64,000 bases of DNA from Chitinolyticbacter meiyuanensis. GTDB taxonomy: Bacteria; Pseudomonadota; Gammaproteobacteria; Burkholderiales; Chitinibacteraceae. The translations under genes were made by a program, and so were the position numbers. Position 1 is the first letter of the stretch, and every line of letters begins with the position of its first letter. The DNA is taken from positions 2,981,925-3,045,924 of the forward strand of contig NZ_CP041335.1 of NCBI RefSeq assembly GCF_008033135.1, read 5' to 3'. The notes below the pieces were generated by a model that was not told where the DNA came from, made no database searches, and saw only the letters and a list, made by a program, of their open reading frames with translations. Below are positions 32,100 through 40,745 of this stretch, piece after piece.

Positions 32100-33800
32100 C
32101 TATTCCCGCACGCGGTAATAGGCGTGCACTTCGTTGCCTGGGCCACGGTAGAACACAGTGGCGCACAGCGAGCGCACCAAAGCGATGCCGCGTCCCGACA
32201 GCCCCCCTGCCTTGGCAAGGTCGGTATCGAGCCAGCTGCTGGCGTCAAAACCGGTGCCGCTGTCCTTGACCACGATGTGCAGGTAGTACTCACCCTCGAC
32301 GCGCAGGCCGGCGAGATCGATCTCGACGAAGCCGTGGCGCAGCTCGGACAACCGGCGGGCTCGTTCGACCAGGTATTGCTCGATGCCATCGGGTTCGCGC
32401 TTGATCGCGGAATCGAGCCCCAGCACCCCATGATCAAGCGCATTGACGAAGAGCTCGGTCAGGATGAGGAACACGTCCGACTGGCTTTCGTGCTGGCCGA
32501 GCACCTTGTTGATGAAGCTCATCATGAACGGCACGGTATTGATGTGCCGCAGCTCGCTGGCGCCCAGCTGCATGCTGTAGCGCCATTCCGGCTCCAACTG
32601 GCTCGGCAATCGCAACGGCTCGACGGCTGGCCCGCGCGCCATCTCGCGCGCAGTCGGCTGCGGCAATCCGCAATGCGCCATGATCAGCGAAATATCGTCG
32701 TGATGCGGTTCGCCATCCAGATGCTCGGCAAGCACTTGTTGCACTTCGCCCATGCGTGCGCCGGGCGCCGTGCGGGCAATCAGGTCGAACAACCGTTGCA
32801 CGCCAAATGCCTCGCCAAGCGGATTGCGCGCCTCGGTCAAGCCATCCGAATACGCAACCACGGTGCATGATCCTTCCAGGTAGTAGCGCTCGGGAATCAC
32901 GTCCATTGCCGCAGTCGGCACAATGCCCAGCGGCAGATGGGACGACTTCCACGAGTGCTGCGTACCACCGTCGGCACCGATCAGCTGCACGGCCGGCATT
33001 CCGCCATTCCACACGTCGACACAGCCATTGGCTTCATCGATGGCGATCAGCACCACGCAGACAAAACGGCCAACCGGCAACACCTGCCGCACCTTGTTGT
33101 TCATCTCGGTCAGGATGTCCGAGATGGCATACCCCTTCTCCGTCATGCTGTAGAACGGCTGGGTGAGCGGCAACACATTCAACGCTGCGGTCAGACCGTG
33201 GCCAATGCCGTCGGCCAGCAGCACATAGAGCGCCTGCCCTGGCGTGCGTGCAGCAGCGATCAAGTCACCGGACAGGCTTTCGGCCGGGGTGAGCCAGTAT
33301 TCGAGCTGGGGATCGTAGAGGCGCTCGGCATTGACCATCTGTTCCATCAGATGGCGCACCACGCGCTTCTCTTCCTCGGCGCGGTCGTAGTAGTCGGCCA
33401 GCTTGGCCGACTGCTCGCGCACCTTGCGATTGAGCTCCAGCGTGCGATCAAAGGCCTTGAGCTTGGCCTCGAGCACGCGGAAATTGACGGGTTTGTTGAT
33501 GTAGTCGTCGCCACCACGCTCGATGGCCTCGGCGAGCCGGTTCTCCTCGCCGATCCCGGTAACGAACACCACCGGCACCCAGCTCTCACCCGCTTCCTGC
33601 TTGATGGCGATGGCTGCCTCGGGGCCTGACAGCACCGGCATCATCATGTCCATCAAGACGAGATCGGGGCGTTCGCGTCGCCAGGTATCGACGGCTTCGG
33701 CACCATCCCGCGCCACGATGGCGACATGCCCCAAGGCCTCGACGAACCGGGAAATCAGCAGCAGGACTGCTTCGGTATCGTCGACGACCAGAATTTTCAT
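32100..33800 (-). CDS. Response regulator with PP2C phosphatase and HATPase kinase domains (HsbR-like switch)
   Basis: The 566-residue protein has a receiver domain (1-120; phospho-Asp in LVLMDMMMP, Lys in NKPV) and a helical linker. An RsbU/SpoIIE-type PP2C phosphatase follows (about 170-375; LSGDLIAAA, LLADGIGHG, VAYSDGLTEARN, HHDDISLI). The C-terminus is an RsbW-like HATPase domain (about 420-566; LTELFVNALDHGVL, DSGTGFD, GRGIALVRSL). This is the layout of Pseudomonas HsbR, which both dephosphorylates and phosphorylates its STAS partner depending on receiver state. The STAS gene is directly upstream (15-base gap), so the pair forms a partner-switching module. What it controls is not shown; its place inside the flagellar regulator block suggests motility or sessility. 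Confidence 0.9.
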   Translation of the reverse strand: MKILVVDDTEAVLLLISRFVEALGHVAIVARDGAEAVDTWRRERPDLVLMDMMMPVLSGPEAAIAIKQEAGESWVPVVFVTGIGEENRLAEAIERGGDDYINKPVNFRVLEAKLKAFDRTLELNRKVREQSAKLADYYDRAEEEKRVVRHLMEQMVNAERLYDPQLEYWLTPAESLSGDLIAAARTPGQALYVLLADGIGHGLTAALNVLPLTQPFYSMTEKGYAISDILTEMNNKVRQVLPVGRFVCVVLIAIDEANGCVDVWNGGMPAVQLIGADGGTQHSWKSSHLPLGIVPTAAMDVIPERYYLEGSCTVVAYSDGLTEARNPLGEAFGVQRLFDLIARTAPGARMGEVQQVLAEHLDGEPHHDDISLIMAHCGLPQPTAREMARGPAVEPLRLPSQLEPEWRYSMQLGASELRHINTVPFMMSFINKVLGQHESQSDVFLILTELFVNALDHGVLGLDSAIKREPDGIEQYLVERARRLSELRHGFVEIDLAGLRVEGEYYLHIVVKDSGTGFDASSWLDTDLAKAGGLSGRGIALVRSLCATVFYRGPGNEVHAYYRVRE

Positions 33801-33815
33801 GCGCGGCGGAGCGGC

Positions 33816-34121
33816 TTAGCGGATGGTGAAGATCTTGCCGAAGCAGGCGATTTCTAGCACTTGCTTGACGGTGTCGCGACAGTTGACCAAGGCCAGCGAC
33901 TTGTTGGCGACGCCGATCTTTTCCTTCAGCAACAACAGCATGCCAAGCGCAGAACTATCCAGGTAGTTGACGTTCTGGAAATCGACCAGCACTTCCTTCA
34001 CCGACGGATCGGCGATCAGGGTTTCGCACACCTGGCGGAATTCACGATGGGCACTGAAGTCGAACTGGCCGGACAGCACCACACGGCCAACATCCCCTTC
34101 GATTTCAACGGTGGGCGTCAT
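33816..34121 (-). CDS. STAS-domain anti-sigma-factor antagonist (HsbA-like)
   Basis: The 101-residue protein is a single STAS domain (GRVVLSGQFDFSAHREFRQ, then VLVDFQNVNYLDSSALGMLLLL). The conserved Ser in LDSSALG is the residue phosphorylated by cognate RsbW-type kinases. The neighbouring REC-PP2C-HATPase protein carries both the kinase and the phosphatase for it. In Pseudomonas HsbA binds the anti-sigma factor FlgM when unphosphorylated and a diguanylate cyclase when phosphorylated; whether that holds here is unknown. TATACA on the minus strand (34150-34155) in the 82-base gap before it could be an internal promoter. The ribosome site AGAGAGG is good. Confidence 0.9.
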   Translation of the reverse strand: MTPTVEIEGDVGRVVLSGQFDFSAHREFRQVCETLIADPSVKEVLVDFQNVNYLDSSALGMLLLLKEKIGVANKSLALVNCRDTVKQVLEIACFGKIFTIR

Positions 34122-34203
34122 AAGGCAGCAACCTCTCTTCTATCCTGCATGTATACAAAAACCGACACTTGGCCTGACGTCACCGTTCAGCGACGCAATG
34201 CCC

Positions 34204-35379
34204 TCACACCTTAGCCGCCACGTCTGCCAGTGGCAACCGCAGCGTGAACTCACTTCCCTGGCCAAGCGTTGACACCACGCTGACCTGACCACCGAACTGC
34301 ATCATCAGGTTGCGCACAATGGCCAAGCCCAAACCGGTCCCATCCTTGCGCGTGGTGAAGAACGGCTCGAACAAGCGCTCCAGCACTTCTGGCGCCATAC
34401 CACTGCCGGTATCGGACACCACCACGCTAGCCTCCTCTTCCGCAACGCACAACGACACCGTAATTGTGCCACCGGCCGATGTTGCATGCATTGCGTTGTC
34501 AAGCAGGTTAAGGATAACCCCCTGCAGTTCCTTTCGGTTGGCCTCAACCGAGATTGCACCTGCGGGAAGCAAGGGTACCAGCTTCAAACCAGCGCCATCC
34601 AGCAACGGCTGCATGGTCTGTAGCGCATCACGCACACACGCCGCAAGGTCGAATACCTCGTGTTCCAGCGTCTGGCCACGCACAAAGCGCAGCATGTTCT
34701 GGATCAAAGACTCCAGATGACGCAACCGGGCCAACGTCTTGTCGGCAAAGCGCAACCGATCCGGCTCCGGCAACGCCGGCTTGGCCAAGTGCGCGCTATA
34801 GAGCAACGCAGTCGCCAACGGAGTACGCAGCTGGTGCGCAAGACCCGCAGCCATCTCGCCCATTGCCGCCAGCCGCTTATGTCGGTCCAGATCCTGCTGC
34901 AAATTCCATGCCTCGGTCAGATCCTGCACCAGTACGATACGGTGCGTCTCTTCCGGCATCTCGCTGTAAAGCATGGCCAAGCGCAGTTGGCCTTCCTGAG
35001 TATGGTGCAACCAGGAATCGGACGACTCGTCGCGTTGCAGTTGTTCAGCGGCAAATTGCTGGAACAGCATGCCCTCGGCCAGCGGTGCCAGCAAACGACG
35101 CGCAGCGGGATTGAGCGCGATGACACGCCCTTCGCCGTCGATTTCCACCACGCCGGCAGGCAAATGCGCCAGTAACAACGACAATCGGCGTGACAACGCC
35201 GCCTTTTGTTCCAATTCCCTTCTTAAATTGCCATTGGCAATTTCCAGTTGCCGGGTGAGCGATTCAACTTGCCGCTGCAACTCCGAGTAAGCTTCAGTAA
35301 GTTGCTCGGAAGCAACTGCAAAAAGCGAGAATGCCGTTTCCAGTTCTTTGGGGTCCATCCCCGTCCCAGGATCAGCCAA
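34204..35379 (-). CDS. fleS: Soluble PAS sensor histidine kinase, FleS/FlrB type
   Basis: The 391-residue kinase has no membrane segment. A helical coiled N-terminus (about 10-65) is followed by a PAS domain (about 70-165; LLLAHLPAGVVEIDGEGRVIALNPAARRLL). The dimerisation/phosphoacceptor helix is GEMAAGLAHQLRTPLATALLYS, and the HATPase domain has the N box LNLLDNAMHAT and G boxes DTGSGM and GTGLGLAIV. This matches FleS/FlrB, cytoplasmic kinases that phosphorylate the sigma-54 activator FleR/FlrC. Here the two genes are separated by three others. The TTG start at 35379 is backed by AAGGAG seven bases upstream, while the ATG at 35358 lacks such a site. A TATAAT box on the minus strand (35412-35417) is a good -10. 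Confidence 0.9.
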   Translation of the reverse strand: MADPGTGMDPKELETAFSLFAVASEQLTEAYSELQRQVESLTRQLEIANGNLRRELEQKAALSRRLSLLLAHLPAGVVEIDGEGRVIALNPAARRLLAPLAEGMLFQQFAAEQLQRDESSDSWLHHTQEGQLRLAMLYSEMPEETHRIVLVQDLTEAWNLQQDLDRHKRLAAMGEMAAGLAHQLRTPLATALLYSAHLAKPALPEPDRLRFADKTLARLRHLESLIQNMLRFVRGQTLEHEVFDLAACVRDALQTMQPLLDGAGLKLVPLLPAGAISVEANRKELQGVILNLLDNAMHATSAGGTITVSLCVAEEEASVVVSDTGSGMAPEVLERLFEPFFTTRKDGTGLGLAIVRNLMMQFGGQVSVVSTLGQGSEFTLRLPLADVAAKV

Positions 35380-35411
35380 AGGAACGCTCCTTGTCGCATT
35401 GGGGCTTTTGC

Positions 35412-35417
35412 ATTATA
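35412..35417 (-). promoter_or_regulatory. Candidate -10 box for the fleS regulatory block
   Basis: TATAAT on the minus strand, about 33 bases before the fleS TTG. No strong -35 is seen at 16-18 bases. It may serve the whole fleS-STAS-switch-cheB-fleR group. Confidence 0.4.
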
Positions 35418-35558
35418 AAGACCGTAAATCCGCATCCAGCCTTGGTTTGTGTCGATTTTAGGGTTAAAACCGATTGACGCGCCAAACACCCGCCGCCATT
35501 CTGACAATCGAACAATGACCGCAATTCGCAATTCGGCGTTTTCCCCTCGTATTCTTAC

Positions 35559-35575
35559 TGACCAGTTCGTGGTCA
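35559..35575. promoter_or_regulatory. Short palindrome upstream of the first cheV
   Basis: TGACCA, GTTCG, TGGTCA forms a perfect 6-base inverted repeat 19 bases before the cheV GTG start, in the region divergent from fleS. It could be an operator or part of the leader. Confidence 0.3.
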
Positions 35576-35594
35576 AGTGCTTTGGAGCCGCATC

Positions 35595-36548
35595 GTGTCC
35601 GACCTGTTGAAAACCATCGATGCCAGAACCAAGCTCGCCGGCACCAACAAGCTGGAAATCCTGCTGTTCACGCTGGGCGTGGACCAGCGCTCCGGCCGCC
35701 GGGAAAACTTTGGCATCAACGTGTTCAAGGTGCGTGAGGTGATGCGCACCCCCGAGATCACGCAGGCACCGGAAATGCCGTCGTCCGTGGAAGGCATGGT
35801 CAGCCTGCGTGGCACACTGGTGCCGGTGATCGATCTGGCGCGCTATGCCGGCATCGCTACCGAGTCGCGGCCCGAGATCATGATCGTGACCGAATACAAC
35901 GGCCACACCCAGGGCTTTCTGGTCGAGGCGGTTGATACCATCCTGCGGCTCGACTGGTCATCGATGCGCGTGCCGCCCGACATGCTGCTGACGCAGATGG
36001 GTGGCCTCGTCACCGCCGTCACCGAACTGGACAACAACAAGCTGGTGATGATGCTGGACGTGGAAAAGGTGTTGGCCGAAACCACCCAGACCGATCAGAC
36101 CATCGACACCAGCATGGTGGTGCAAGACCGCGAGCTCGCCGACAAGATGGTGTTCTTCGCCGATGATTCCATCGTCGCCCGCCGCCAGATCACCATGACG
36201 CTCGAAGCGATGAACGTGCGTTATCAGCACGCCATCAACGGCAAGCGTGCCTGGGATGACCTGCAGCGTCTGGCGCATATGGCCGATATGCAGGGCAAGA
36301 CTGTCAAGGAAATGGTGCAGCTCGTGCTCACCGATGTCGAGATGCCGGAAATGGATGGCTACATGCTGACCAAGCTGATCAAGAGCGATCCGCGCTTTGC
36401 CGGCATCCCGGTACTGATGCACTCGTCGCTGTCCGGTGTTTCCAATCAGAAACTCGGTCAATCGGTCGGCGTGGATGGCTACGTGTCCAAGTTCGAACCA
36501 CACAAGTTGTCGGAAATGATCGCAGGCTTCCTGCTGAAGGACGCCTGA
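35595..36548 (+). CDS. cheV: Chemotaxis protein CheV (first copy)
   Basis: CheV couples receptors to CheA through a CheW-like domain and tunes the response through a receiver domain. The 317-residue protein has the CheW part at about 15-165 (EILLFTLGVDQ, NFGINVFKVREVMRTPEITQAPEMP, VSLRGTLVPVIDLARYAG) and the receiver at about 185-315 (FFADDSIVARRQI, phospho-Asp in LTDVEMPEMDGYMLTKLIKSD, Lys in VSKFEP). The GTG at 35595 with GGAG seven bases upstream is preferred over an earlier TTG. A second cheV follows after 37 bases. The insertion ENF-GRR after VDQ is absent from the second copy. Confidence 0.95.
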   Translation: MSDLLKTIDARTKLAGTNKLEILLFTLGVDQRSGRRENFGINVFKVREVMRTPEITQAPEMPSSVEGMVSLRGTLVPVIDLARYAGIATESRPEIMIVTEYNGHTQGFLVEAVDTILRLDWSSMRVPPDMLLTQMGGLVTAVTELDNNKLVMMLDVEKVLAETTQTDQTIDTSMVVQDRELADKMVFFADDSIVARRQITMTLEAMNVRYQHAINGKRAWDDLQRLAHMADMQGKTVKEMVQLVLTDVEMPEMDGYMLTKLIKSDPRFAGIPVLMHSSLSGVSNQKLGQSVGVDGYVSKFEPHKLSEMIAGFLLKDA

Positions 36549-36585
36549 GCGGCGCCGCCCACCCTGTCTTCCCCGGAGCGACTCC

Positions 36586-37527
36586 ATGAGCCTGATCGCC
36601 GCCCAAGCCAACCTGCTCGAAAGTGTCGACGCCCGCACCAAGCTGGCCGGCTCGAACAAGATGGAAATCCTGCTGTTCACGCTTGGCACGCGTGAAATCT
36701 TCGGCATCAATGTGTTCAAGGTGCGCGAGGTCTCGCAAACCCCCAAGATCACCAAGACGCCGAACATGCCGCTTGGCGTCGAAGGCGTGATCTCGCTGCG
36801 CGGCAACATCATCCCGGTGATCTCGCTGTCCAAGTTCGTCGCCACGCAGGAACGGCCGTCGAATGCCAACAGCACAATGATTGTCACCGAATTCTCGAAG
36901 CATACCCAAGCCTTCCTGGTGCACGAGGTCGATCGCATCATCCGCGTCGACTGGGACAAGGTGCGCGCGCCTGAATCAATGCTTGCCGGCAACCAGGCGC
37001 TGATCACGGCGCTGACCGAACTGCCCGATGGCAAGCTGGTTTCCATCCTGGACGTCGAACAGATCCTCTCCAGCGTGATCGGCGAGCCGGTGATCCCAGA
37101 CCTGCAAACCGCGCAGATCAACCCGGACGCCTTCATGTTTTTCGTCGACGACTCGATGGTCGCCCGCAAGGAGATCGTCGGCGTGCTCGACAAGATCGGC
37201 ATCAAGTACCACCAGGCCAACAACGGTAAGGAAGCGTGGGACAAGCTGCAAAACCTTGCCAACCGTGCCACGCACGATGGCGAGCCGTTGCGTGAAAAGC
37301 TGAAGATGATCCTCGTGGATGCCGAGATGCCGGAAATGGATGGCTATGTCCTGACCAAGTACATCAAGTCCGACCACCGTTTCTCGGGCATTCCCGTCGT
37401 CATGCACTCGTCACTGTCGTCCAATGCCAACCGTGCCATGGGTGCATCAGTAGGTGTTGATGCTTATGTGGCAAAATTCGATCCTGTGGTGCTGGCCGAC
37501 ACGATCACGCCATTCATTTCCGGTTAA
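36586..37527 (+). CDS. cheV: Chemotaxis protein CheV (second copy)
   Basis: This 313-residue paralogue of the preceding gene has the same CheW-like plus receiver layout (EILLFTLGTREIFGINVFKVREVSQTPKITKTPNMP; receiver FFVDDSMVARKEI, phospho-Asp in LVDAEMPEMDGYVLTKYIKSD). GGAG lies before the ATG. The two copies are tandem and clearly homologous but diverged, so they probably serve different receptor sets or act antagonistically. The receiver Lys sits in VAKFDP, whereas most receivers have KP; both copies share this change, which is common in CheV. Confidence 0.95.
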   Translation: MSLIAAQANLLESVDARTKLAGSNKMEILLFTLGTREIFGINVFKVREVSQTPKITKTPNMPLGVEGVISLRGNIIPVISLSKFVATQERPSNANSTMIVTEFSKHTQAFLVHEVDRIIRVDWDKVRAPESMLAGNQALITALTELPDGKLVSILDVEQILSSVIGEPVIPDLQTAQINPDAFMFFVDDSMVARKEIVGVLDKIGIKYHQANNGKEAWDKLQNLANRATHDGEPLREKLKMILVDAEMPEMDGYVLTKYIKSDHRFSGIPVVMHSSLSSNANRAMGASVGVDAYVAKFDPVVLADTITPFISG

Positions 37528-37549
37528 ACACGAACCAAACGATCTGAAA

Positions 37550-37570
37550 CGCATGCCGCTGCGGCATGCG
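37550..37570 (+). promoter_or_regulatory. Perfect palindrome in front of cheY
   Basis: CGCATGCCGC, T, GCGGCATGCG forms a 10-base-pair stem with a one-base centre, 14 bases before the cheY ATG and next to its GGAG ribosome site. It could be an operator or an RNA hairpin that sets cheY translation relative to cheV. Confidence 0.5.
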
Positions 37571-37584
37571 CATGGAGCTTGAAG

Positions 37585-37974
37585 ATGGCAGACAACAATA
37601 TGCGTTTCCTCGTGGTGGATGATTTTTCCACCATGCGACGCATCGTGCGTAACCTCCTGAAGGAACTCGGCTTTTCCAACGTCGAAGAGGCAGAGGACGG
37701 CCAGGTGGCGCTGCACAAGCTGAAAAACACCACCTACGAGTTCGTCGTGACCGACTGGAACATGCCGAATATGACCGGTATCGAGCTGTTGCGCGCCATC
37801 CGGGCAGACGCACAGCTCAAGCACCTGCCGGTGCTGATGGTCACTGCCGAAGCCAAGAAGGAAAACATCATCGAAGCCGCCACCGCGGGTGCCTCCGGCT
37901 ACATCGTCAAGCCGTTCACCGCGGCCACGCTCGATGAAAAGCTGAAGAAAATCTTCGCGAACATGAACAAGTAA
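37585..37974 (+). CDS. cheY: Chemotaxis response regulator CheY
   Basis: CheY, a single receiver domain of 129 residues, binds the motor switch (FliM/FliG) when phosphorylated by CheA. Acidic pocket Asp12-Asp13, phospho-Asp57 (FVVTDWNMP), Thr in MVTAEA and Lys in IVKPFT are all present. The sequence is very close to enteric CheY. The ATG at 37585 with GGAG eight bases upstream is chosen over a TTG six bases earlier. It is followed by cheZ and cheA. Confidence 0.97.
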   Translation: MADNNMRFLVVDDFSTMRRIVRNLLKELGFSNVEEAEDGQVALHKLKNTTYEFVVTDWNMPNMTGIELLRAIRADAQLKHLPVLMVTAEAKKENIIEAATAGASGYIVKPFTAATLDEKLKKIFANMNK

Positions 37975-38000
37975 GAACAGGCTCAGACAGGAGGCAGGAC

Positions 38001-38747
38001 GTGAGCGATCAAGCCCTCAACAGCGGCGATTCCGCCGAACTCGAAGCACTGTTCGACAGTATTGTGCATTCGCAGCAGGAAGAAGCACCGGCAAGCGCAG
38101 CGGATGTCGCTGCGGCCAGCGGCAAGCCGATGAATCTGGAAGATCTGTCCGAGCCGGCACGCTCGATGTTCTCGCAGATCGGTCACCTAACTCGCAAGCT
38201 GCATGACACCTTGCGCGAGCTGGGCCTCGACAAATCGCTGGAAAAAGCGGCCTCGCAGATCCCCGACGCGCGCGATCGGTTGAGCTATATCGCCACCATG
38301 ACCGAAAAGGCGGCGGAGCGGACGCTCAACGCGCTCGACACCGCCCGCCCGCTGCAGGATGCCATCGCAGAACGTTCGCAAGCGCTGGCGGCCGATTGGG
38401 ACAAGCTCTATGCCAACCAGTTGTCGGTGGACGAATTCAAGGCATTGGTCGAGAAGACCCGCACGCACCTCAAGGCCACCGGCGGTGAAACCGATCGGAT
38501 CAACGCGCAAATGCTGGAAATCATGATGGCGCAGGATTTCCAGGACTTGACCGGCCAAGTGATCAAGAAAGTGCTCACTATGGTCAAGGACATGGAAGGG
38601 CAGCTGCTCGAATTCCTGGTGGCGTTCTCGCCAGCCAAGCAGGAGGAAGGCATGCTGGCAGGGCCGGTCGTGAACAGCGAAGGACGCACGGACGTCGTGA
38701 CCAATCAGGAACAGGTCGACGACCTGCTCGAAAGCCTCGGCTTCTGA
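38001..38747 (+). CDS. cheZ: CheY phosphatase CheZ
   Basis: CheZ speeds dephosphorylation of CheY-P. The 248-residue protein has the long helical hairpin (about 60-190; LTRKLHDTLRELGLDKSLEKAASQIPDARDRLSYIATMTEKAAERTLNALD). The catalytic Gln lies in MMAQDFQDLTGQVIKKVL, and the short C-terminal CheY-binding tail ends QVDDLLESLGF. An N-terminal acidic extension of about 40 residues is present. The start is a GTG at 38001 with AGGAGG six bases upstream. Confidence 0.95.
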   Translation: MSDQALNSGDSAELEALFDSIVHSQQEEAPASAADVAAASGKPMNLEDLSEPARSMFSQIGHLTRKLHDTLRELGLDKSLEKAASQIPDARDRLSYIATMTEKAAERTLNALDTARPLQDAIAERSQALAADWDKLYANQLSVDEFKALVEKTRTHLKATGGETDRINAQMLEIMMAQDFQDLTGQVIKKVLTMVKDMEGQLLEFLVAFSPAKQEEGMLAGPVVNSEGRTDVVTNQEQVDDLLESLGF

Positions 38748-38776
38748 GCGCAACGGAATAGAGATCGGAGGTTCAC

Positions 38777-40666
38777 ATGAGTGACTTTGCCGGCATGGAA
38801 GACTTGCTGCAGGATTTCCTGACCGAGTCGTCCGAGCTGTTGTCCGAGGTCGACAACAAGCTCGTGGAGCTGGAAAAACGGCCGGACGACAAGCACCTGC
38901 TGAACGACATTTTCCGCGGCTTTCACACGATCAAGGGCGGCGCAGGCTTTCTCAACGTCGACGTCATGGTCAGCCTGTGCCACCGCACGGAAAACCTGTT
39001 CGACAAGCTGCGCAACGGCGAGCTCAAGCTCAATCCCGAGATCATGGATAGCATCCTGGCCGCCACCGGGGTCGTTCGCGACATGTTCAACGCGCTGTCG
39101 CAAGGCCGCACGCCGCCCGGAGCCTCGCCAGAACTGCTGGCCGAGCTCGACGCCGTACTGAGCGGTGAAGCCACCGCCCCCGCACCAGTTGCGCCCGCCC
39201 CCGTTGCTGCAGCGCCCGCCACGCCGGTGCCGTCCGCCGAAGGCGGCCCCGACTGGGGTGGCCTCTATAACGCACTGCTTGGGGTGGAAGTAGTCGCGCC
39301 GCCCGCCGCTGCACCTGCAGCAGCCCCAAAGCCTGCGGCGCCAGCACCCACTGCGCCGATTGCCGCGATCGCCGAGCCGATGCAGGCGCTCAAGCCCGCC
39401 GCGCCGAGCAAGGCCGCGCCGGCCCCCACCCAACAGCTCTCCGCCGCCACCCAGGAAACCTCGATCCGTATCGACACGGTGCGGCTCGATCAGGTGCTCA
39501 ACCTGTCCGGCGAAATCGGCCTCACCAAGAACCGCCTGACCACCCTGCGCAGCGACATCATGGCCGGCCGCATGGATGGCAGCACGCTCAAGGCGCTGGA
39601 CGAGGCGATCAGCCAACTCGACCTGCTGGTCAGCGACCTGCAGAACGCGGTGATGAAAACGCGGATGCAACCGATTGGCAGGCTGTTCCAGAAGTACCCG
39701 CGCCTTGCGCGCGACCTGGCTCGCCAGCTCGGCAAGGATGTCGAACTCGTCATCATTGGCGAGGAGACCGAGCTCGACAAGACCATGATCGAGGATTTGA
39801 ATGATCCGCTGGTTCACTTGGTACGCAATGCGGTCGACCATGGCGTCGAGACCATCGAGGAGCGCATCGCTGCCGGCAAGCCGTCCAAGGCCGTGGTCGA
39901 GTTGTCGGCCACGCAGGTCGGCGACCATATCCTGATCGAAATCACCGACGACGGACGCGGCATGCGGCCGGACGTGATCCGCAAGAAGGCCGTGGAGAAA
40001 GGCCTGATCGATGTCGAATACGCCAACAGCCTTGACGACAAGCAGAGCCTGCAGCTCATCTTCATGCCCGGCTTCTCCACCAAGGACCAGATTTCCAGCG
40101 TGTCGGGCCGTGGCGTCGGCATGGACGTGGTCAAGACCAACATCCAGAAACTGAACGGCCGTATCGACATCCAATCAGTCGCCGGTGAAGGTTCGCGCTT
40201 CTCGATCTCGCTGCCGCTCACGCTCGCCATCCTGCCGGTGCTGGTGGTCAGGGTCTGCGACCAGCCCTTTGCCGTACCGCTTGCGATGGTGCGGGAGATC
40301 ATCCCCATCCGCATCGAGCAGGTCCAGGAAGTGTCCGGCCGCGCCACTATCGTGGTCCGCGACGAGATACTGCCGGTGAAATCGCTCGCCGCCCTCATCG
40401 GCTGGCAGGAAACCCAGGTGCCCCAGTTCGGCGTGCTGATGCAGTCGGCCGAGCACTCGTTCATCCTCGCCGTCGACAGCTTTGTCGGCCGCGACGACGT
40501 GGTGATCAAGCCATTGCAGAACATCCGCCCACGCGGCGTGGCCGGCGCAACGCTGACCGGCGACGGCTCGGTGGTGCTGGTGCTCGACATGGAAGACCTG
40601 CTTTCGTCGTCCAATGCCGATAGTTCGGCGGTGAAAACTTCGCGGCTGGTGGATCAGCCGGCTTGA
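38777..40666 (+). CDS. cheA: Chemotaxis histidine kinase CheA
   Basis: CheA is the receptor-controlled kinase for CheY and CheB. The 629 residues contain the Hpt domain with phospho-His50 (FRGFHTIKGGAGF), a long Ala/Pro-rich linker (about 125-235) in place of a recognisable P2 domain, and the P3 dimerisation helices (LDQVLNLSGEIGLTKNRL). The kinase domain has HLVRNAVDHGVE, DDGRGM and GRGVGMDVV, and the P5 CheW-like domain is at the C-terminus (LPVLVVRVCDQPFAVPLAMVREI). The apparent lack of P2 may alter how CheY is recruited; it could also be a diverged P2. GGAGG precedes the ATG. Confidence 0.96.
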   Translation: MSDFAGMEDLLQDFLTESSELLSEVDNKLVELEKRPDDKHLLNDIFRGFHTIKGGAGFLNVDVMVSLCHRTENLFDKLRNGELKLNPEIMDSILAATGVVRDMFNALSQGRTPPGASPELLAELDAVLSGEATAPAPVAPAPVAAAPATPVPSAEGGPDWGGLYNALLGVEVVAPPAAAPAAAPKPAAPAPTAPIAAIAEPMQALKPAAPSKAAPAPTQQLSAATQETSIRIDTVRLDQVLNLSGEIGLTKNRLTTLRSDIMAGRMDGSTLKALDEAISQLDLLVSDLQNAVMKTRMQPIGRLFQKYPRLARDLARQLGKDVELVIIGEETELDKTMIEDLNDPLVHLVRNAVDHGVETIEERIAAGKPSKAVVELSATQVGDHILIEITDDGRGMRPDVIRKKAVEKGLIDVEYANSLDDKQSLQLIFMPGFSTKDQISSVSGRGVGMDVVKTNIQKLNGRIDIQSVAGEGSRFSISLPLTLAILPVLVVRVCDQPFAVPLAMVREIIPIRIEQVQEVSGRATIVVRDEILPVKSLAALIGWQETQVPQFGVLMQSAEHSFILAVDSFVGRDDVVIKPLQNIRPRGVAGATLTGDGSVVLVLDMEDLLSSSNADSSAVKTSRLVDQPA

Positions 40667-40680
40667 ATGGCGGACTGGAT

Positions 40681-40706
40681 GGGCTGGCGGTAGAATCAGC
40701 CAGCCC
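40681..40706 (+). terminator. Hairpin after cheA
   Basis: GGGCTGGC, 10-base loop, GCCAGCCC lies 14 bases after the cheA stop. There is no T tract, so it may be a weak terminator or an RNA-stability hairpin before the EAL-HDOD gene. Confidence 0.4.
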
Positions 40707-40745
40707 TGATATTGATCCCCATGCCCTCGCCCAGGATTCGAGACG

